64,000 bases of DNA, from positions 1-64,000 of the forward strand of contig NZ_JAPDPI010000010.1 in assembly GCF_026013615.1 (NCBI RefSeq), read 5' to 3'. Shown in pieces: positions 1 to 12,594 of this stretch. Positions within the stretch are counted from its first letter, which is position 1, and each line of letters starts with the position of its first letter. The notes under the pieces were generated by a model. That model was not told the origin of the DNA. It did no database searches and saw only the letters and a program-made list of their open reading frames with translations. A program made the position numbers and the translations under genes. This DNA comes from Plebeiibacterium marinum (lineage in GTDB: Bacteria > Bacteroidota > Bacteroidia > Bacteroidales > Marinilabiliaceae).

Positions 1-4
1 TCCT

Positions 5-145
5 GCAAGAAAACTCATGATTCCTACGCTCACCCCTTTGATTCCCCTAAAGGGGAAAACTCCAACGCACTGTGCGGAAGCAACTTCCCCTTTAGGGGAC
101 TGAGGGGTGTGGGTGGGCTAACAAAAATTTTAGCAGTTTTCTTGC
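5..145. repeat. Long imperfect palindrome with 11-bp terminal inverted repeats (MITE/REP-like)
   Basis: Positions 5-15 (gcaagaaaact) are the exact reverse complement of 135-145. Inside lies a second inverted repeat: a block containing cccctaaaggggaa near 44-57 mirrors ttcccctttagggg near 91-104, and both are flanked by acccct/aggggt. The element fills the gap after the last gene of PUL 1 and contains no ORF of note. It may be a non-autonomous mobile element or a repeated terminator-like element. No target-site duplication could be defined because the left edge is at the window boundary. Confidence 0.6.
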
Positions 146-150
146 CAACA

Positions 151-2010
151 CTAATTACTAAAAACATTTAATGCATATATATTCTGCACCAAATCATTGA
201 TTCTGATATCATGAATCTCCATGTTATTTAAAGGAATAACCTGATCGATTGCCCCATTGATATAAGTTTTCAATTCATTATCCGAATATCGGATCATTAA
301 GCTTATATTCTTGTATGGAGCCACATCCCACCAAATACCACCTGTCGATCTTGGTTTTAATTTCCACACATCGGAATTTCCAAGAACATTAGTACTTAAA
401 TAAAGGTTCTGATCCTGCAATTTCACATAGGGTTTCATTGAATTTTTATCAATCCCATACGAAAAACTTGCATTACTAAGAATATCGCCAAAAAAGTTTG
501 ATGTATCCAGGGTTGCTTCCAACTGAATCGTAAATTTATGTAAGGTTTCAAAGGAAAACTTTCTTTCTACTTCATCTTTCTGAACATCATCATAATGTAA
601 TACAACAGCACCGTTGCTACTGATTTCTCTTTTCACATCATAATCGGCACGTATACTGGTACAAAAAGCAAGCGGACGTACATTACTTACAATCCAATCG
701 TAATAATTACCATACATCCAACTCAATTTTAAAGGGGAGTTTCCTCTTTTTGAAACTATATAAGGTCGAACGTTATTTAACTCCGAGTCCTTAGTAATTG
801 TATCGGTTAAACTTACTTCCCCAGCATTGTCCAATACATATCTTACTATTTCGTAAACCTTACCGTGTTTACCATTTACCGGAACCGAACAATATACTTC
901 ATTTAATTTTTGATCATCAATAGCCATTCCTCCACTGTAGCATTTTTCAATATTTGGCGATTGATGAAAATGTCCACCTGCATTTGACAAAAAAGTTTTT
1001 TGCCAGCTTTGGCCACTCCATTTTGCATAGTAATAATCATGCAAAGATTTATCTTCGTTAATGGTTACCATGGCTATAGCCGGATTTTCGTTTTCATCAA
1101 GAACAACCTGCCACAACCAATTTCGCATGCTGCCGGCATCAACAACTGCATCCGGAAATGATTGCTGATAATCAGGAGTAGCGGCAACATGATACAATTC
1201 TTCTCCTATTTTTGATAATACTTTGCCTTTGATATCTTTTAGCTCTAAAGTATTAACATCGATATAATTATAATACAAATAGTTTGGCATAGTAGGATCG
1301 GGATGCCCGGTTGTATAGGCCATTACAATTTTATCCTTTCCGTTTGATGCATATTTGGCATAAGGACGGGAAGCGGTTGACTGAACCATTTGATATGGCC
1401 CCCATACACAGCTTGTTTTATCATCGGATGAAGGAATGGTAAATTTTGCTATGGTAGGATGCCAGCTAATACCCCGCCAACAGATATAAAAATGCGATGG
1501 ATCATCGGATAAAATAAATGGCGATGGGTAGGTGGTATTATACTTAGTCGGAATTTTCATCTCTTGTCCTAAAGAAGTGATATCACCTGCTTTAGTCGAA
1601 ATTCTATAATAAAAACAGGGCTCATCAGTATGCCTGGAATAGAATATCATTACCCTGTTATCCGGTAAAATTAAAAAGGTTGGGTTATTATGGTCATCAG
1701 GCTGAAAATAAGATCTAATCAAAACTTCCTGTGATTTGCCTGAATTAAAATCGTGTTGTGTAGCTTTAATATTGCCATGAATATCAATATATCCAATATA
1801 CGATTTGTTAATGCTCCCATCTTCATTTTGATGATGAATAGCTCTTGGATCAGCAAACCAACACCAGGCTCCCTGATTGGTAACTTCGTAAGGTGTTACT
1901 TCAGTTTTTTGAGTTTGTTGTTGATTGGTGCAATTCATAAAAGTTGCTGCCAATAAAAACAGACAACTTATTAATTGTATGTGATGAATACTCTTGGATT
2001 GACTCTTCAC
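151..2010 (-). CDS. BNR_4-type beta-propeller protein, possible rhamnosyl-glucuronate-cap enzyme
   Basis: 619 aa with a short N-terminal hydrophobic export segment ending near FMNC, an atypical lipobox, so lipoprotein status is uncertain. Residues about 40-440 look like a BNR_4-type propeller (GAWCWFADPRAI near the start, NNPTFLILPDNRVMIFYSR). The last 150 residues resemble a concanavalin/LamG-like beta-sandwich. Related propeller families in Bacteroides AGP loci include GH145 alpha-L-rhamnosidases and rhamnose-glucuronate lyases. That assignment here is inference from fold and context. The start is a GTG at 2010: the first internal ATG falls after the export signal. It is the last gene of the PUL 1 minus-strand operon and is separated from its upstream neighbour by 320 bp of REP-like repeats, so it may be expressed at a lower level. 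Confidence 0.6.
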   Translation of the reverse strand: MKSQSKSIHHIQLISCLFLLAATFMNCTNQQQTQKTEVTPYEVTNQGAWCWFADPRAIHHQNEDGSINKSYIGYIDIHGNIKATQHDFNSGKSQEVLIRSYFQPDDHNNPTFLILPDNRVMIFYSRHTDEPCFYYRISTKAGDITSLGQEMKIPTKYNTTYPSPFILSDDPSHFYICWRGISWHPTIAKFTIPSSDDKTSCVWGPYQMVQSTASRPYAKYASNGKDKIVMAYTTGHPDPTMPNYLYYNYIDVNTLELKDIKGKVLSKIGEELYHVAATPDYQQSFPDAVVDAGSMRNWLWQVVLDENENPAIAMVTINEDKSLHDYYYAKWSGQSWQKTFLSNAGGHFHQSPNIEKCYSGGMAIDDQKLNEVYCSVPVNGKHGKVYEIVRYVLDNAGEVSLTDTITKDSELNNVRPYIVSKRGNSPLKLSWMYGNYYDWIVSNVRPLAFCTSIRADYDVKREISSNGAVVLHYDDVQKDEVERKFSFETLHKFTIQLEATLDTSNFFGDILSNASFSYGIDKNSMKPYVKLQDQNLYLSTNVLGNSDVWKLKPRSTGGIWWDVAPYKNISLMIRYSDNELKTYINGAIDQVIPLNNMEIHDIRINDLVQNIYALNVFSN

Positions 2011-2099
2011 TTTTTTTTGATTTAGTTTCTTAATTCTTGATTTTCCAAGCTTTCGCTGCGCTACGCACCGGGCTATTATATATCAGGCCATCAGCCATT

Positions 2100-2163
2100 G
2101 CTACCGCGCGTGTCCTCACGCGTGGAGATTCTCTCAACCACACGTGGAGACACGTGCGGCAGC
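2100..2163. repeat. REP-like palindrome, full copy 1
   Basis: 64-bp hairpin with arms gctaccgcgcgtgtcctc-acgcgtgg and ccacacgtgg-agacacgtgcggcagc around a 12-nt loop (agattctctcaa). Arm differences are mostly transitions, several of which keep G-U pairing in RNA. This suggests that structure is conserved. Confidence 0.8.
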
Positions 2164-2213
2164 TGTGTTCCTTTTACCTTGTCACCCTTAACCCTTCTAC
2201 CTTTTCACCCATT

Positions 2214-2277
2214 GCTACCGCGCGTGTCCTCACGCGTGGAGATTCTCACAACCACACGTGGGGACACGTGCGGCAGC
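2214..2277. repeat. REP-like palindrome, full copy 2
   Basis: Second 64-bp copy, 114 bp downstream of copy 1, with the same arms. The loop differs by one base (agattctcacaa) and a few positions differ in the right arm. Same orientation as copy 1. Confidence 0.8.
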
Positions 2278-2330
2278 AGTGTGCTCTATGCTCCTTTTCC
2301 CTGTTCCCTTAACCCTTCTACCTTTTCACC

Positions 2331-4490
2331 TCACTCTGATAAAGGCTCTATCCCCTTCAAAGTTGGTGTTACCTGGATAATACTTCCATCTTCGTTAAAC
2401 TCTAACTTATCAATACAAACCTCTCTGTTAAAGCCTGCCGGACGTCCCATTTCAATTCCTTTTGGAAGCGTAAACCTGTGATATACCATATACCATTCGT
2501 CTTTTCCCGGCACCTGGATAGTGGAGTTGTGCCCTGTTGCATAAATTCCGTCTTCTGGTTTCTTTTCAATTACAATATTATTTTCAGGGATGTTAAGCTT
2601 GCCCAATGGTGATGTAGCTGTGGCACACCTTACACGGTAATTAGGGCTACGGGTATCGTCCTCACTCCACATAAAATAATAAATGCCATTACGATAAATC
2701 ACATGAGTTCCTTCGCGGAAGGTGTTTCCCGGATTAAATACAGTTAACGTATTCTCTTTTATAGAAACCATATCCTCATTCAACTCAGCACCTACCATAA
2801 AACCATTTCCCCAATACAAATAAAACTTACCTGTTTTTGGATCCTGGAAAACATCCGGGTCAATAATCTGTCCTCGGGTTATACCTTTAGGTTTTTTATC
2901 AATTAAAGCCTTTCCACTATCAACAAACGGACCTGCAGGATCATCAGCAACAGCAACACCAACAGTTTGAGCAGCTGTATAATAATAATAGTATTTATAA
3001 GCTCCATTCACTTCTTTTTCAATGATGCAAGGTGCCCATGCATTTCTGTCGGCCCAGCTAACGTCTTTCAGCAGATCCAGAATTACACCTTCATCAGTCC
3101 AGGTTACTAAATCCTCTGACGAAAATGTCTTAAAATAAGTACCCGACCAGTTATTAAATCCATCGCTGGTTGGATACATATAGTATTTCTTGTTTTTATG
3201 AGAGTAGATAATATCCGGATCGGCATAAAACCCTTCTAATACCGGATTATGATCCTCCGAAACTTCAACTGCATATTTCACAGGATCTTTTCCTTCAATG
3301 GTAAAAGTATATTCAACAGCCCCCTTTGAAAAATCCTGAATACCAGCAGGCTCAACAGTTATTGCTTCAAAGGCATTAAATTGCGGATCAAATTTTGAAA
3401 TATCTGTTCCCACCTTTACAGGGATATGAATTTTACCAGATTCTCCATTAAAACTAATGTTTTGCTTTTTGACAAAGGCAGACTCCACCTTAACAAAATC
3501 ATCTCCAATATTTCCCCACTTTGCCATTAAACGATTCAATTCTTTTTGAGTAATAGGCATAACGCATCCATGACGAGGGTGGAAATTCATGCTTATTTCA
3601 TGATCCACCACTTCAAAATGCTTTAAGTCGGAGCTTTTTGTAAACTGATACTCTCCTTTTGTATAAACATCATACATTAAAATATACTCATCGCTATTAT
3701 TCAGCTTAAAAGTACCTGAACCTTCTACCTTAAACTCTGAGCAATCAATACGATTTGTATGAGGCATTTTATACCCTTCTGTTAGTTTATCGGAAATGGC
3801 CAGTTTAATACCCGGTTCGCCGGTTTCTGATTTCATGAAAAAATAAAACTTACCATCCTTTTTTATAATATCCCCATCAATGCAGGCATTGTTTGTCGGA
3901 CTGTAATACAATTGCTTAGGAGCCTCTTCCAAAGCAGTAAAATCCTCATTGGCATAAGCATAGTATATGATATCAGGATTTGCGCCCTGCTTCATGGAGA
4001 AGTATATCATATATTTTTTTGCCACATCATCGTAAATAGTTTGTGGTGCCCAAACCCTGTCAACATCACCAAAGGTATCAGGGAATGTTTCGGGAATATT
4101 GATAATGCTATGTTCCCAATTCATTAAATCGGTTGACTTCATCAAAATCATAGCAACATTATTCCACCCCTGGTCTGTAACATACAAATCGGTAATCACC
4201 ATATAAAATGTTTTTCCATCTTCTGCCCTCAAGATATGAGGATCCCGGACACCGCCAGAAGAACTAATGCTTTTGGAATCAATAATGGCCTCATTATTAT
4301 TTAAAGCGATGTAGTTATATCCATCGGTACTTACCGCATAATGAATTGATTCTTCACCAGGACCATTGCCCACAAAATATGTAAACAAATAAGCCGAGTA
4401 ATTATTCTGATCGCATGAACAACCTGGTAATAAGATTGCTAAAAATGCAAATACCATTGCCACCGTTGATAGTAAATAAGTTTTCTTCAT
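2331..4490 (-). CDS. Tandem double GH43 glycosidase lipoprotein (arabinofuranosidase/galactosidase-like)
   Basis: 719 aa with a lipoprotein signal (LLPGC). It contains two five-bladed GH43-like domains. The N-terminal domain (about 30-330) shows RDPHIL, CIDGDII and KVEGSGTF, giving Asp, Asp and Glu in the spacing expected of the GH43 triad. An Ig-like linker follows (about 335-415). The C-terminal domain (about 420-715) shows FYADPDII, IIDPDVF and FREGTH, a second full triad. Both modules therefore look active, unlike many duplications where one decays. Context with GH2, GH105 and BNR_4 proteins suggests removal of arabinose or galactose decorations from type II arabinogalactan. The subfamily was not determined. 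It lies 156 bp downstream of the 429-aa BNR_4 gene in the same operon. Confidence 0.82.
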   Translation of the reverse strand: MKKTYLLSTVAMVFAFLAILLPGCSCDQNNYSAYLFTYFVGNGPGEESIHYAVSTDGYNYIALNNNEAIIDSKSISSSGGVRDPHILRAEDGKTFYMVITDLYVTDQGWNNVAMILMKSTDLMNWEHSIINIPETFPDTFGDVDRVWAPQTIYDDVAKKYMIYFSMKQGANPDIIYYAYANEDFTALEEAPKQLYYSPTNNACIDGDIIKKDGKFYFFMKSETGEPGIKLAISDKLTEGYKMPHTNRIDCSEFKVEGSGTFKLNNSDEYILMYDVYTKGEYQFTKSSDLKHFEVVDHEISMNFHPRHGCVMPITQKELNRLMAKWGNIGDDFVKVESAFVKKQNISFNGESGKIHIPVKVGTDISKFDPQFNAFEAITVEPAGIQDFSKGAVEYTFTIEGKDPVKYAVEVSEDHNPVLEGFYADPDIIYSHKNKKYYMYPTSDGFNNWSGTYFKTFSSEDLVTWTDEGVILDLLKDVSWADRNAWAPCIIEKEVNGAYKYYYYYTAAQTVGVAVADDPAGPFVDSGKALIDKKPKGITRGQIIDPDVFQDPKTGKFYLYWGNGFMVGAELNEDMVSIKENTLTVFNPGNTFREGTHVIYRNGIYYFMWSEDDTRSPNYRVRCATATSPLGKLNIPENNIVIEKKPEDGIYATGHNSTIQVPGKDEWYMVYHRFTLPKGIEMGRPAGFNREVCIDKLEFNEDGSIIQVTPTLKGIEPLSE

Positions 4491-4540
4491 ATTTTTAGTT
4501 TCTATGTTTCAGAATATAGTTCTAATATCTTTTGTTTTGA

Positions 4541-4573
4541 CTCTCAACCACACGTGGGGACACGTGCGGTAGC
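4541..4573. repeat. REP-like palindrome, right half only (truncated copy 3)
   Basis: ctctcaaccacacgtgg plus gacacgtgcggtagc matches the loop and right arm of the full copies at 2100 and 2214. The left arm is missing; it is replaced by ordinary AT-rich sequence. It lies in the gap between the 429-aa BNR_4 gene and the double GH43 gene. Confidence 0.75.
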
Positions 4574-4646
4574 GTTTGGGTCAAGTTTCTGTTTTCTAAT
4601 AATTGCTTTTTGTGTTGCTTTTCTTCTTTTCACCAACGAAAGAGCG

Positions 4647-5936
4647 TTATTTCACTTCGAGTACATAAACCATCTGAGGTTCAAAATTAGCAGTTCCTTC
4701 TGCATCTACCTGTTCCACCCTTTGTACAAATATCTGCAGCAGTCCTTTGTCTTTCCACAATTCAGTATCAAAAGAAGGTTCCCATGATCCCACTGTAAAA
4801 TCAGTTAAATCTGATATTTTACATTTTCCGGAATCCTTCAATTCTGCTATAGAAACTTTAGCCCCACGCTCTTCATCACGGAATATTAAATAATATATAT
4901 TTCCTTTTTTTGTGGATTTAGCTACTATTTGGGGACGGGAAATCGGGATTCGTTTTGTTCCTCCCCCAGAAAGGGAAAACGCCTGTTTTCTAAATCCTAA
5001 ATCTTTTACAATCCACTTTCCATCAACCAAACTGATGATGTGATATTGTGGAATATCAGAACCTTGTTCTCTCCAATAACTCGCTATCACTGGCTCCCCT
5101 GCATCATTTGTTGTCATAGAGGTTTGGTTAATCAACTCACTCTTTTGAGGGATTTTTGCAGCATATTCAGCACTAGCGGCATTGATTGGCAAATGATATT
5201 GCTCTCCTTTTGAATTTTCCCAGCTAACACCTCCGTCTTTTGAACGTGCGTAACACATATCATGGTTAGTTGACACATCCCAGGTTTCGCGCCATACCCA
5301 GGAAACATGAATGACGCCCTTATTATCTAAACAAGCCTGCCAGTATGCATTCCTTTTACCCTCACCATCAATCAGGTTACTCTGTATCTGACTCCATTTT
5401 TGAGTTTTAATATCGTATTTGTTCATTACTAAGTTGCCCTTACCCGACTGTCCATCGCGAAACATAAAAACAAGGTTTCCATCAGGCATTTTAAAAAATT
5501 GCGGATAGGTAACATTGCTTTCATTCTGACCAGTCATTTCAGTTTTAGGTCCAAGTTCCAATGAATAAGGGGCAATGCTCCTGGCATATCGAAGCGGATG
5601 CCCGTGATGATCCCATGACACATGTATATAACCATCCCCATCAAGCATAATACTGATACAGTTGTGGGCATCTTTTACATTTCCATCGTATTTTGATTCG
5701 TTAATAAGGAAAGAATCACCATTAATATGACGTTTACCCAGTGCAAGTTTACCTTCAGTTGTATAAAAGGCAACAATTTGGGTATCGGACCGGGTAACCA
5801 ACGAGTTTTGTCGGAACACAACTGCATTTACCGAATTATTTGACCAGCCTTTGGATACCGGAATCAATTTTTGAGCACAAGCAGTAGTTATAAATATGGT
5901 AAGTAATAATATGGATAAAAGAAACTTATTGTTCAT
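4647..5936 (-). CDS. BNR_4 beta-propeller enzyme, GH145/rhamnose-glucuronate-lyase-like
   Basis: 429 aa with a signal peptide ending near TTACAQ (signal peptidase I after ACA, or a weak lipobox). The rest is one seven-bladed-type propeller: HVSWDHHGHPLRYARS at about 105-120, IHVSWVWRETWD, and one Asp-box (SKDGGVSW). The DHHGHPL segment is typical of BNR_4 enzymes that act on Rha-GlcA caps, where a histidine is catalytic. It sits directly downstream of a GH105 gene, the same pairing as GH145 plus GH105 in Bacteroides AGP loci. Proposed role: remove or cleave terminal L-rhamnose-(1,4)-glucuronate. Hydrolase versus lyase cannot be decided from sequence alone. Confidence 0.7.
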   Translation of the reverse strand: MNNKFLLSILLLTIFITTACAQKLIPVSKGWSNNSVNAVVFRQNSLVTRSDTQIVAFYTTEGKLALGKRHINGDSFLINESKYDGNVKDAHNCISIMLDGDGYIHVSWDHHGHPLRYARSIAPYSLELGPKTEMTGQNESNVTYPQFFKMPDGNLVFMFRDGQSGKGNLVMNKYDIKTQKWSQIQSNLIDGEGKRNAYWQACLDNKGVIHVSWVWRETWDVSTNHDMCYARSKDGGVSWENSKGEQYHLPINAASAEYAAKIPQKSELINQTSMTTNDAGEPVIASYWREQGSDIPQYHIISLVDGKWIVKDLGFRKQAFSLSGGGTKRIPISRPQIVAKSTKKGNIYYLIFRDEERGAKVSIAELKDSGKCKISDLTDFTVGSWEPSFDTELWKDKGLLQIFVQRVEQVDAEGTANFEPQMVYVLEVK

Positions 5937-6163
5937 TTCATATTCTTTTATAGTTAACTATTTTAAGCAAAAAAAATTTAATGAACCTGTATAATTGATT
6001 CAGGGTCATTAAATTTCCATGCTTTTTAATATAAATTTATCGTAATTAAAACCATTGCTCACATTATAATTCTAAAGTTAATGTTTTTAATAACCTGAGT
6101 TCGACATAAAATTTTGTCTTCAAGCCATACAGACTTTGCTAATCAGTACAAACATCAAGAAAC

Positions 6164-6209
6164 AAAAAAATGCATTACTCTCTAAAAATATGCTTTAGAG
6201 AATAATGCA
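6164..6209 (-). terminator. Intrinsic terminator or attenuator after GH105
   Basis: A 16-bp stem with one mismatch pairs 6171-6186 with 6194-6209 around a 7-nt loop. On the minus strand it is followed by a run of seven T (6164-6170). It begins 9 bp after the GH105 stop and would reduce read-through into the BNR_4 and GH43 genes. Confidence 0.8.
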
Positions 6210-6217
6210 GTACACAA

Positions 6218-7378
6218 TTATTTTTCAAGAAACTTCACCATTTCTGTAGCTGCCAATAAAAAGGCACCTACACCAAAATTAGAAGTAGAGTTTTCATCAA
6301 CAGTTTGCCCCGGGATTGCTCTTTCGCCAATAGGCTGAACATAGCCTATTTTCCCATTCTCTTGCAATGCCACTGTTGTTAAATACGTCCATGCTTTATC
6401 AACAACAGTTGTATATTCTTCTTTAGCTAATAATCCATTGTTCATTCCCCAAAGGTACCCGTAAGTAAAAAATGCGGTTCCGCTTGTTTCCGGTCCGGGA
6501 GCATGTTCCGGATCCATCATACTGCGGGTCCAGTAGCCTTCTTTTTGCTGAATATTTTTTAATGTAACAGCCATTTTCTTATATATCTCAACAAATTCTG
6601 CTTTGTGGGCATAGTCATCCGGGAAATCCTGAATGATTTTTGCCAATCCGGCAAATACCCATCCATCTCCCCTTGCCCAAAAGTCTTTTTTACCATTTAC
6701 AGACTTGTGTTTTGGATAAACATATTTGGCATCCCTGTAAAACAAACCAGTTTCCTGATCATACATAATGCTTTGAGCATACTTAAAGTACTCATACAAT
6801 TTAGTAAGGTACAGATCATTTCCGGTTACTTTATACAATTTTGTCATTACAGGCATCACCATATACAAACCATCTGCCCACCACCAATAATCATTTGCAT
6901 CCGTACTCATTTCATATTCCATCACTTCGATGGCACGGGCTATTTTTGCAGAATCTTTAACTTCATCCAGGTTAAAAAGATCAACATAAGTTTGAAAACA
7001 AATTTGCCAATCGCCAAACAGCACATGGTTATCGTTTTCACCATAGTGGTATTTCCAGGTTGCTTTATCATCAGACTTAGCACCTTTCCACTCATTTTTT
7101 ATAGCCCAGGCTTCTGAATATGCTTTATACTTTTCATTTTTAGTAATAGCATAAGCTGCCATATTTCCTGTATGATAAGCAGCATTGTCCCAAAAAGCCC
7201 TTCCGTGTTCAGGATTTGTACTCTGCCAATAATCGTTTACTTTATTAATGGTTGAAATAACATCCTGTTTGTTTATCGCAGATAAGCATAATGTATTGTC
7301 TTTACTCTTTTTACCGGCTGGTGCACAGGCAACAAACAATAATATATGCAACCCAATCGCTATGTTTTTAAAATTCAT
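6218..7378 (-). CDS. GH105 unsaturated glucuronyl/galacturonyl hydrolase
   Basis: 386 aa with an export signal (LLFVACAPAG, probable lipobox). An (alpha/alpha)6 barrel of the GH88/GH105 type is indicated by WDNAAYHTGNMAAY (about 62-75), WWWADGLYMVMPVM (about 163-176, Asp as general acid) and FWARGDGWVFAGLAKI (about 235-250). Family members hydrolyse the 4,5-unsaturated uronate left by polysaccharide lyases. Next to a possible Rha-GlcA lyase, the likely substrate is unsaturated glucuronate on arabinogalactan rather than rhamnogalacturonan backbone. It lies 69 bp after the GH2 gene, in the same operon. Confidence 0.88.
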   Translation of the reverse strand: MNFKNIAIGLHILLFVACAPAGKKSKDNTLCLSAINKQDVISTINKVNDYWQSTNPEHGRAFWDNAAYHTGNMAAYAITKNEKYKAYSEAWAIKNEWKGAKSDDKATWKYHYGENDNHVLFGDWQICFQTYVDLFNLDEVKDSAKIARAIEVMEYEMSTDANDYWWWADGLYMVMPVMTKLYKVTGNDLYLTKLYEYFKYAQSIMYDQETGLFYRDAKYVYPKHKSVNGKKDFWARGDGWVFAGLAKIIQDFPDDYAHKAEFVEIYKKMAVTLKNIQQKEGYWTRSMMDPEHAPGPETSGTAFFTYGYLWGMNNGLLAKEEYTTVVDKAWTYLTTVALQENGKIGYVQPIGERAIPGQTVDENSTSNFGVGAFLLAATEMVKFLEK

Positions 7379-7447
7379 CTTCTCCTTGGTTTATCGTTTC
7401 AAATAAATAAACTTTTGTGCTATTAAACAAAACCTTATTATCTAATT

Positions 7448-10874
<3,427 letters not shown>

Positions 10875-12575
10875 TTATTCGTAGCCTGGGTTTTGTACCC
10901 ATTCAACATCTTTATTTAATTGAATTTCACTTAATGGAATTGGAAGTAATAAAATATGATCATCCAATCCGGTAATAGCTCCATGTATAGTAACATCAGT
11001 ATTTAATTGTGCACGTTCCACCAATGTACCTGTACGCATAAGAGTCATACGGCGGTTTTCTTCGGCAAACAACTCACGAGCTCTTTCATCCAGTATAAAG
11101 TCAAGATCAATATCTGATGCATTCACCACTCCTAACGAGCTGTTTCCACTCTCTTCTCTTGCTGATTTAAATGCACGATCCCTTAATACATTAATATCAT
11201 CGGCAGCACCAGAGGTTTTTCCCTGACCTAAACGAGCTTCAGCACGAAGCAAATAAGTTTCTCCCAAACGCATCATTGGGAAATCCTTGATACAGGTCCA
11301 TCCCCAGGTATCATCAGGATCAAATGAATCCCACTTTCTTGTGTAAGGGAACATTGAAGAAATTGAGTCACCTTTTGCACGTACTACAGGATCACCTGTT
11401 TGCACTGTCATTGTAGAAACAGCTTCCTCAGAATCTGCTGCTACACGAAATCCTTCAGCATCAATACCTATTGTTGCAGAATAATCCGGAGCGTTATAAT
11501 AGAAATTGCGAGTGATATTATTTTCTGAATTACGAATATCACCTGTTTCATATAATTGGTACTTCACCCAATTACTGGTAACCATACGACCGTTACCACG
11601 ACCACCGTAATTTGTGATATGTTGATTCTCTTCAGCACTCCAAACAGCATATGCCATTCCAGGAACCGTATGATATCCAGGAACCCAAACCCTACGATGT
11701 TGAGGAGCATTGGTAAATCCACCGGATACATTTTTTCTGTACTCTAATTCAAAAGTCCAGATTGCTTCAGTATTTCCCTGAGAACGACGTTGGTTTCCAT
11801 ATTTAAACATATCACTATAGTAATCACCTTCTTTACCAAGTAAAACACCATAGCGATCTTGAATAAGAGAAAAGTCTCCACTTTCAATAATACTTGTTAA
11901 TACCGTTTCTGCCTTTGCAGGTTCTCCAATACGCAAATAAACTTCACCTAAACACTGCATAGCCATATGTTTATTGGCTCTACTTTCTGAAACTGCATCA
12001 TCAATACCTGGAAGATTAGCTGCTGCAAATTCCAGATCTTCCACTATTTGGGCATTCACTTCAGACACTGGCGTTCGCACATAATCGGTACGCGCCGTAG
12101 AGGTTGCTTCAGTTAAAAGAGGCACATCACCATAAAGAGTGGCTAAGTGATTATACATATATGCCCTAAAGAACTTAGCTTCACCCATTTTAGCTGGATC
12201 TCCATCTTCACCAATAGCAGCAAGTGCATTATTGGCATTATTAATCACAAGATAACACTGTGACCACATATAACTAACTGCTCCATTTTCAGGAGTTAAT
12301 TCATCATATTTAAAAAATGGAATTTCTACTCCTTCAACTCCTCCAGGAGAGAAAACATCTGTTCCAACCTGCCAACAGCTTAACCATCCCTGACGACCAC
12401 TATAAGTCCAAAGTTGGCCAAATCTATAATGCAGACCTTTCAACAAAGCTTCAACACCATCATCATCATTTAATGTTTCTGCAGCATAGGATGAATACGG
12501 TGTTTCATCCAAAAAATCTTCACTACAAGATATTGTAGTTAAAGTTATTATCAGTATATATAATAGTTTTTTCAT
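10875..12575 (-). CDS. SusD-like outer-membrane glycan-binding lipoprotein (PUL 1)
   Basis: 566 aa. The ATG at 12575 is preferred over an in-frame TTG six bases upstream, giving a lipoprotein signal ending in TTISC. SusD/RagB family features: the SEDFLDETPYS entry after the cysteine, alpha-helical TPR-like regions with FFRAYMYNHLATLYGDVPLL (about 130-150, shown in part), and the C-terminal module with FPMMRLGETYLLRAEA and LDERARELFAEE. It partners the SusC just upstream, 19 bp away. Together they form a pedal-bin type importer in which SusD is the lid that captures oligosaccharide. By context the ligand is an arabinogalactan fragment. Confidence 0.93.
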   Translation of the reverse strand: MKKLLYILIITLTTISCSEDFLDETPYSSYAAETLNDDDGVEALLKGLHYRFGQLWTYSGRQGWLSCWQVGTDVFSPGGVEGVEIPFFKYDELTPENGAVSYMWSQCYLVINNANNALAAIGEDGDPAKMGEAKFFRAYMYNHLATLYGDVPLLTEATSTARTDYVRTPVSEVNAQIVEDLEFAAANLPGIDDAVSESRANKHMAMQCLGEVYLRIGEPAKAETVLTSIIESGDFSLIQDRYGVLLGKEGDYYSDMFKYGNQRRSQGNTEAIWTFELEYRKNVSGGFTNAPQHRRVWVPGYHTVPGMAYAVWSAEENQHITNYGGRGNGRMVTSNWVKYQLYETGDIRNSENNITRNFYYNAPDYSATIGIDAEGFRVAADSEEAVSTMTVQTGDPVVRAKGDSISSMFPYTRKWDSFDPDDTWGWTCIKDFPMMRLGETYLLRAEARLGQGKTSGAADDINVLRDRAFKSAREESGNSSLGVVNASDIDLDFILDERARELFAEENRRMTLMRTGTLVERAQLNTDVTIHGAITGLDDHILLLPIPLSEIQLNKDVEWVQNPGYE

Positions 12576-12594
12576 TTTCAATACATTTAGTTGA

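Larger units (their letters stand above)
2011..2330. repeat. Intergenic tandem duplication of an approximately 115-bp unit carrying a 64-bp palindrome
   Basis: Two direct copies, about 2095-2209 and 2209-2330, share the series ccattgctaccg, then the 64-bp palindrome, then ttaacccttctac plus ttttcacc. The second copy ends next to the stop codon of the double GH43 gene. The stretch is more GC-rich than the surrounding genes, and preceding sequence 2048-2090 (gctgcgctacgcaccgggc) may be part of the same element. ORFs that cross it are artefacts of the palindromes. Confidence 0.8.

Noticed and set aside
2037-2481. Overlapping ORFs of 91 and 127 codons on the plus strand
   Set aside because: They run through the duplicated REP-like palindromes and into the antisense of the double GH43 gene; the codons repeat with the DNA repeat and show no protein features.
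4554-4787. 77-codon plus-strand ORF
   Set aside because: Begins in the truncated palindrome copy and continues antisense to the BNR_4 gene; no signal, domain or promoter.
4647-5936. Sialidase, because of an Asp-box
   Set aside because: One Asp-box alone is common in propellers; no Phe/Tyr-Arg-Ile-Pro motif or arginine triad was seen, and the neighbourhood is plant-glycan specific.
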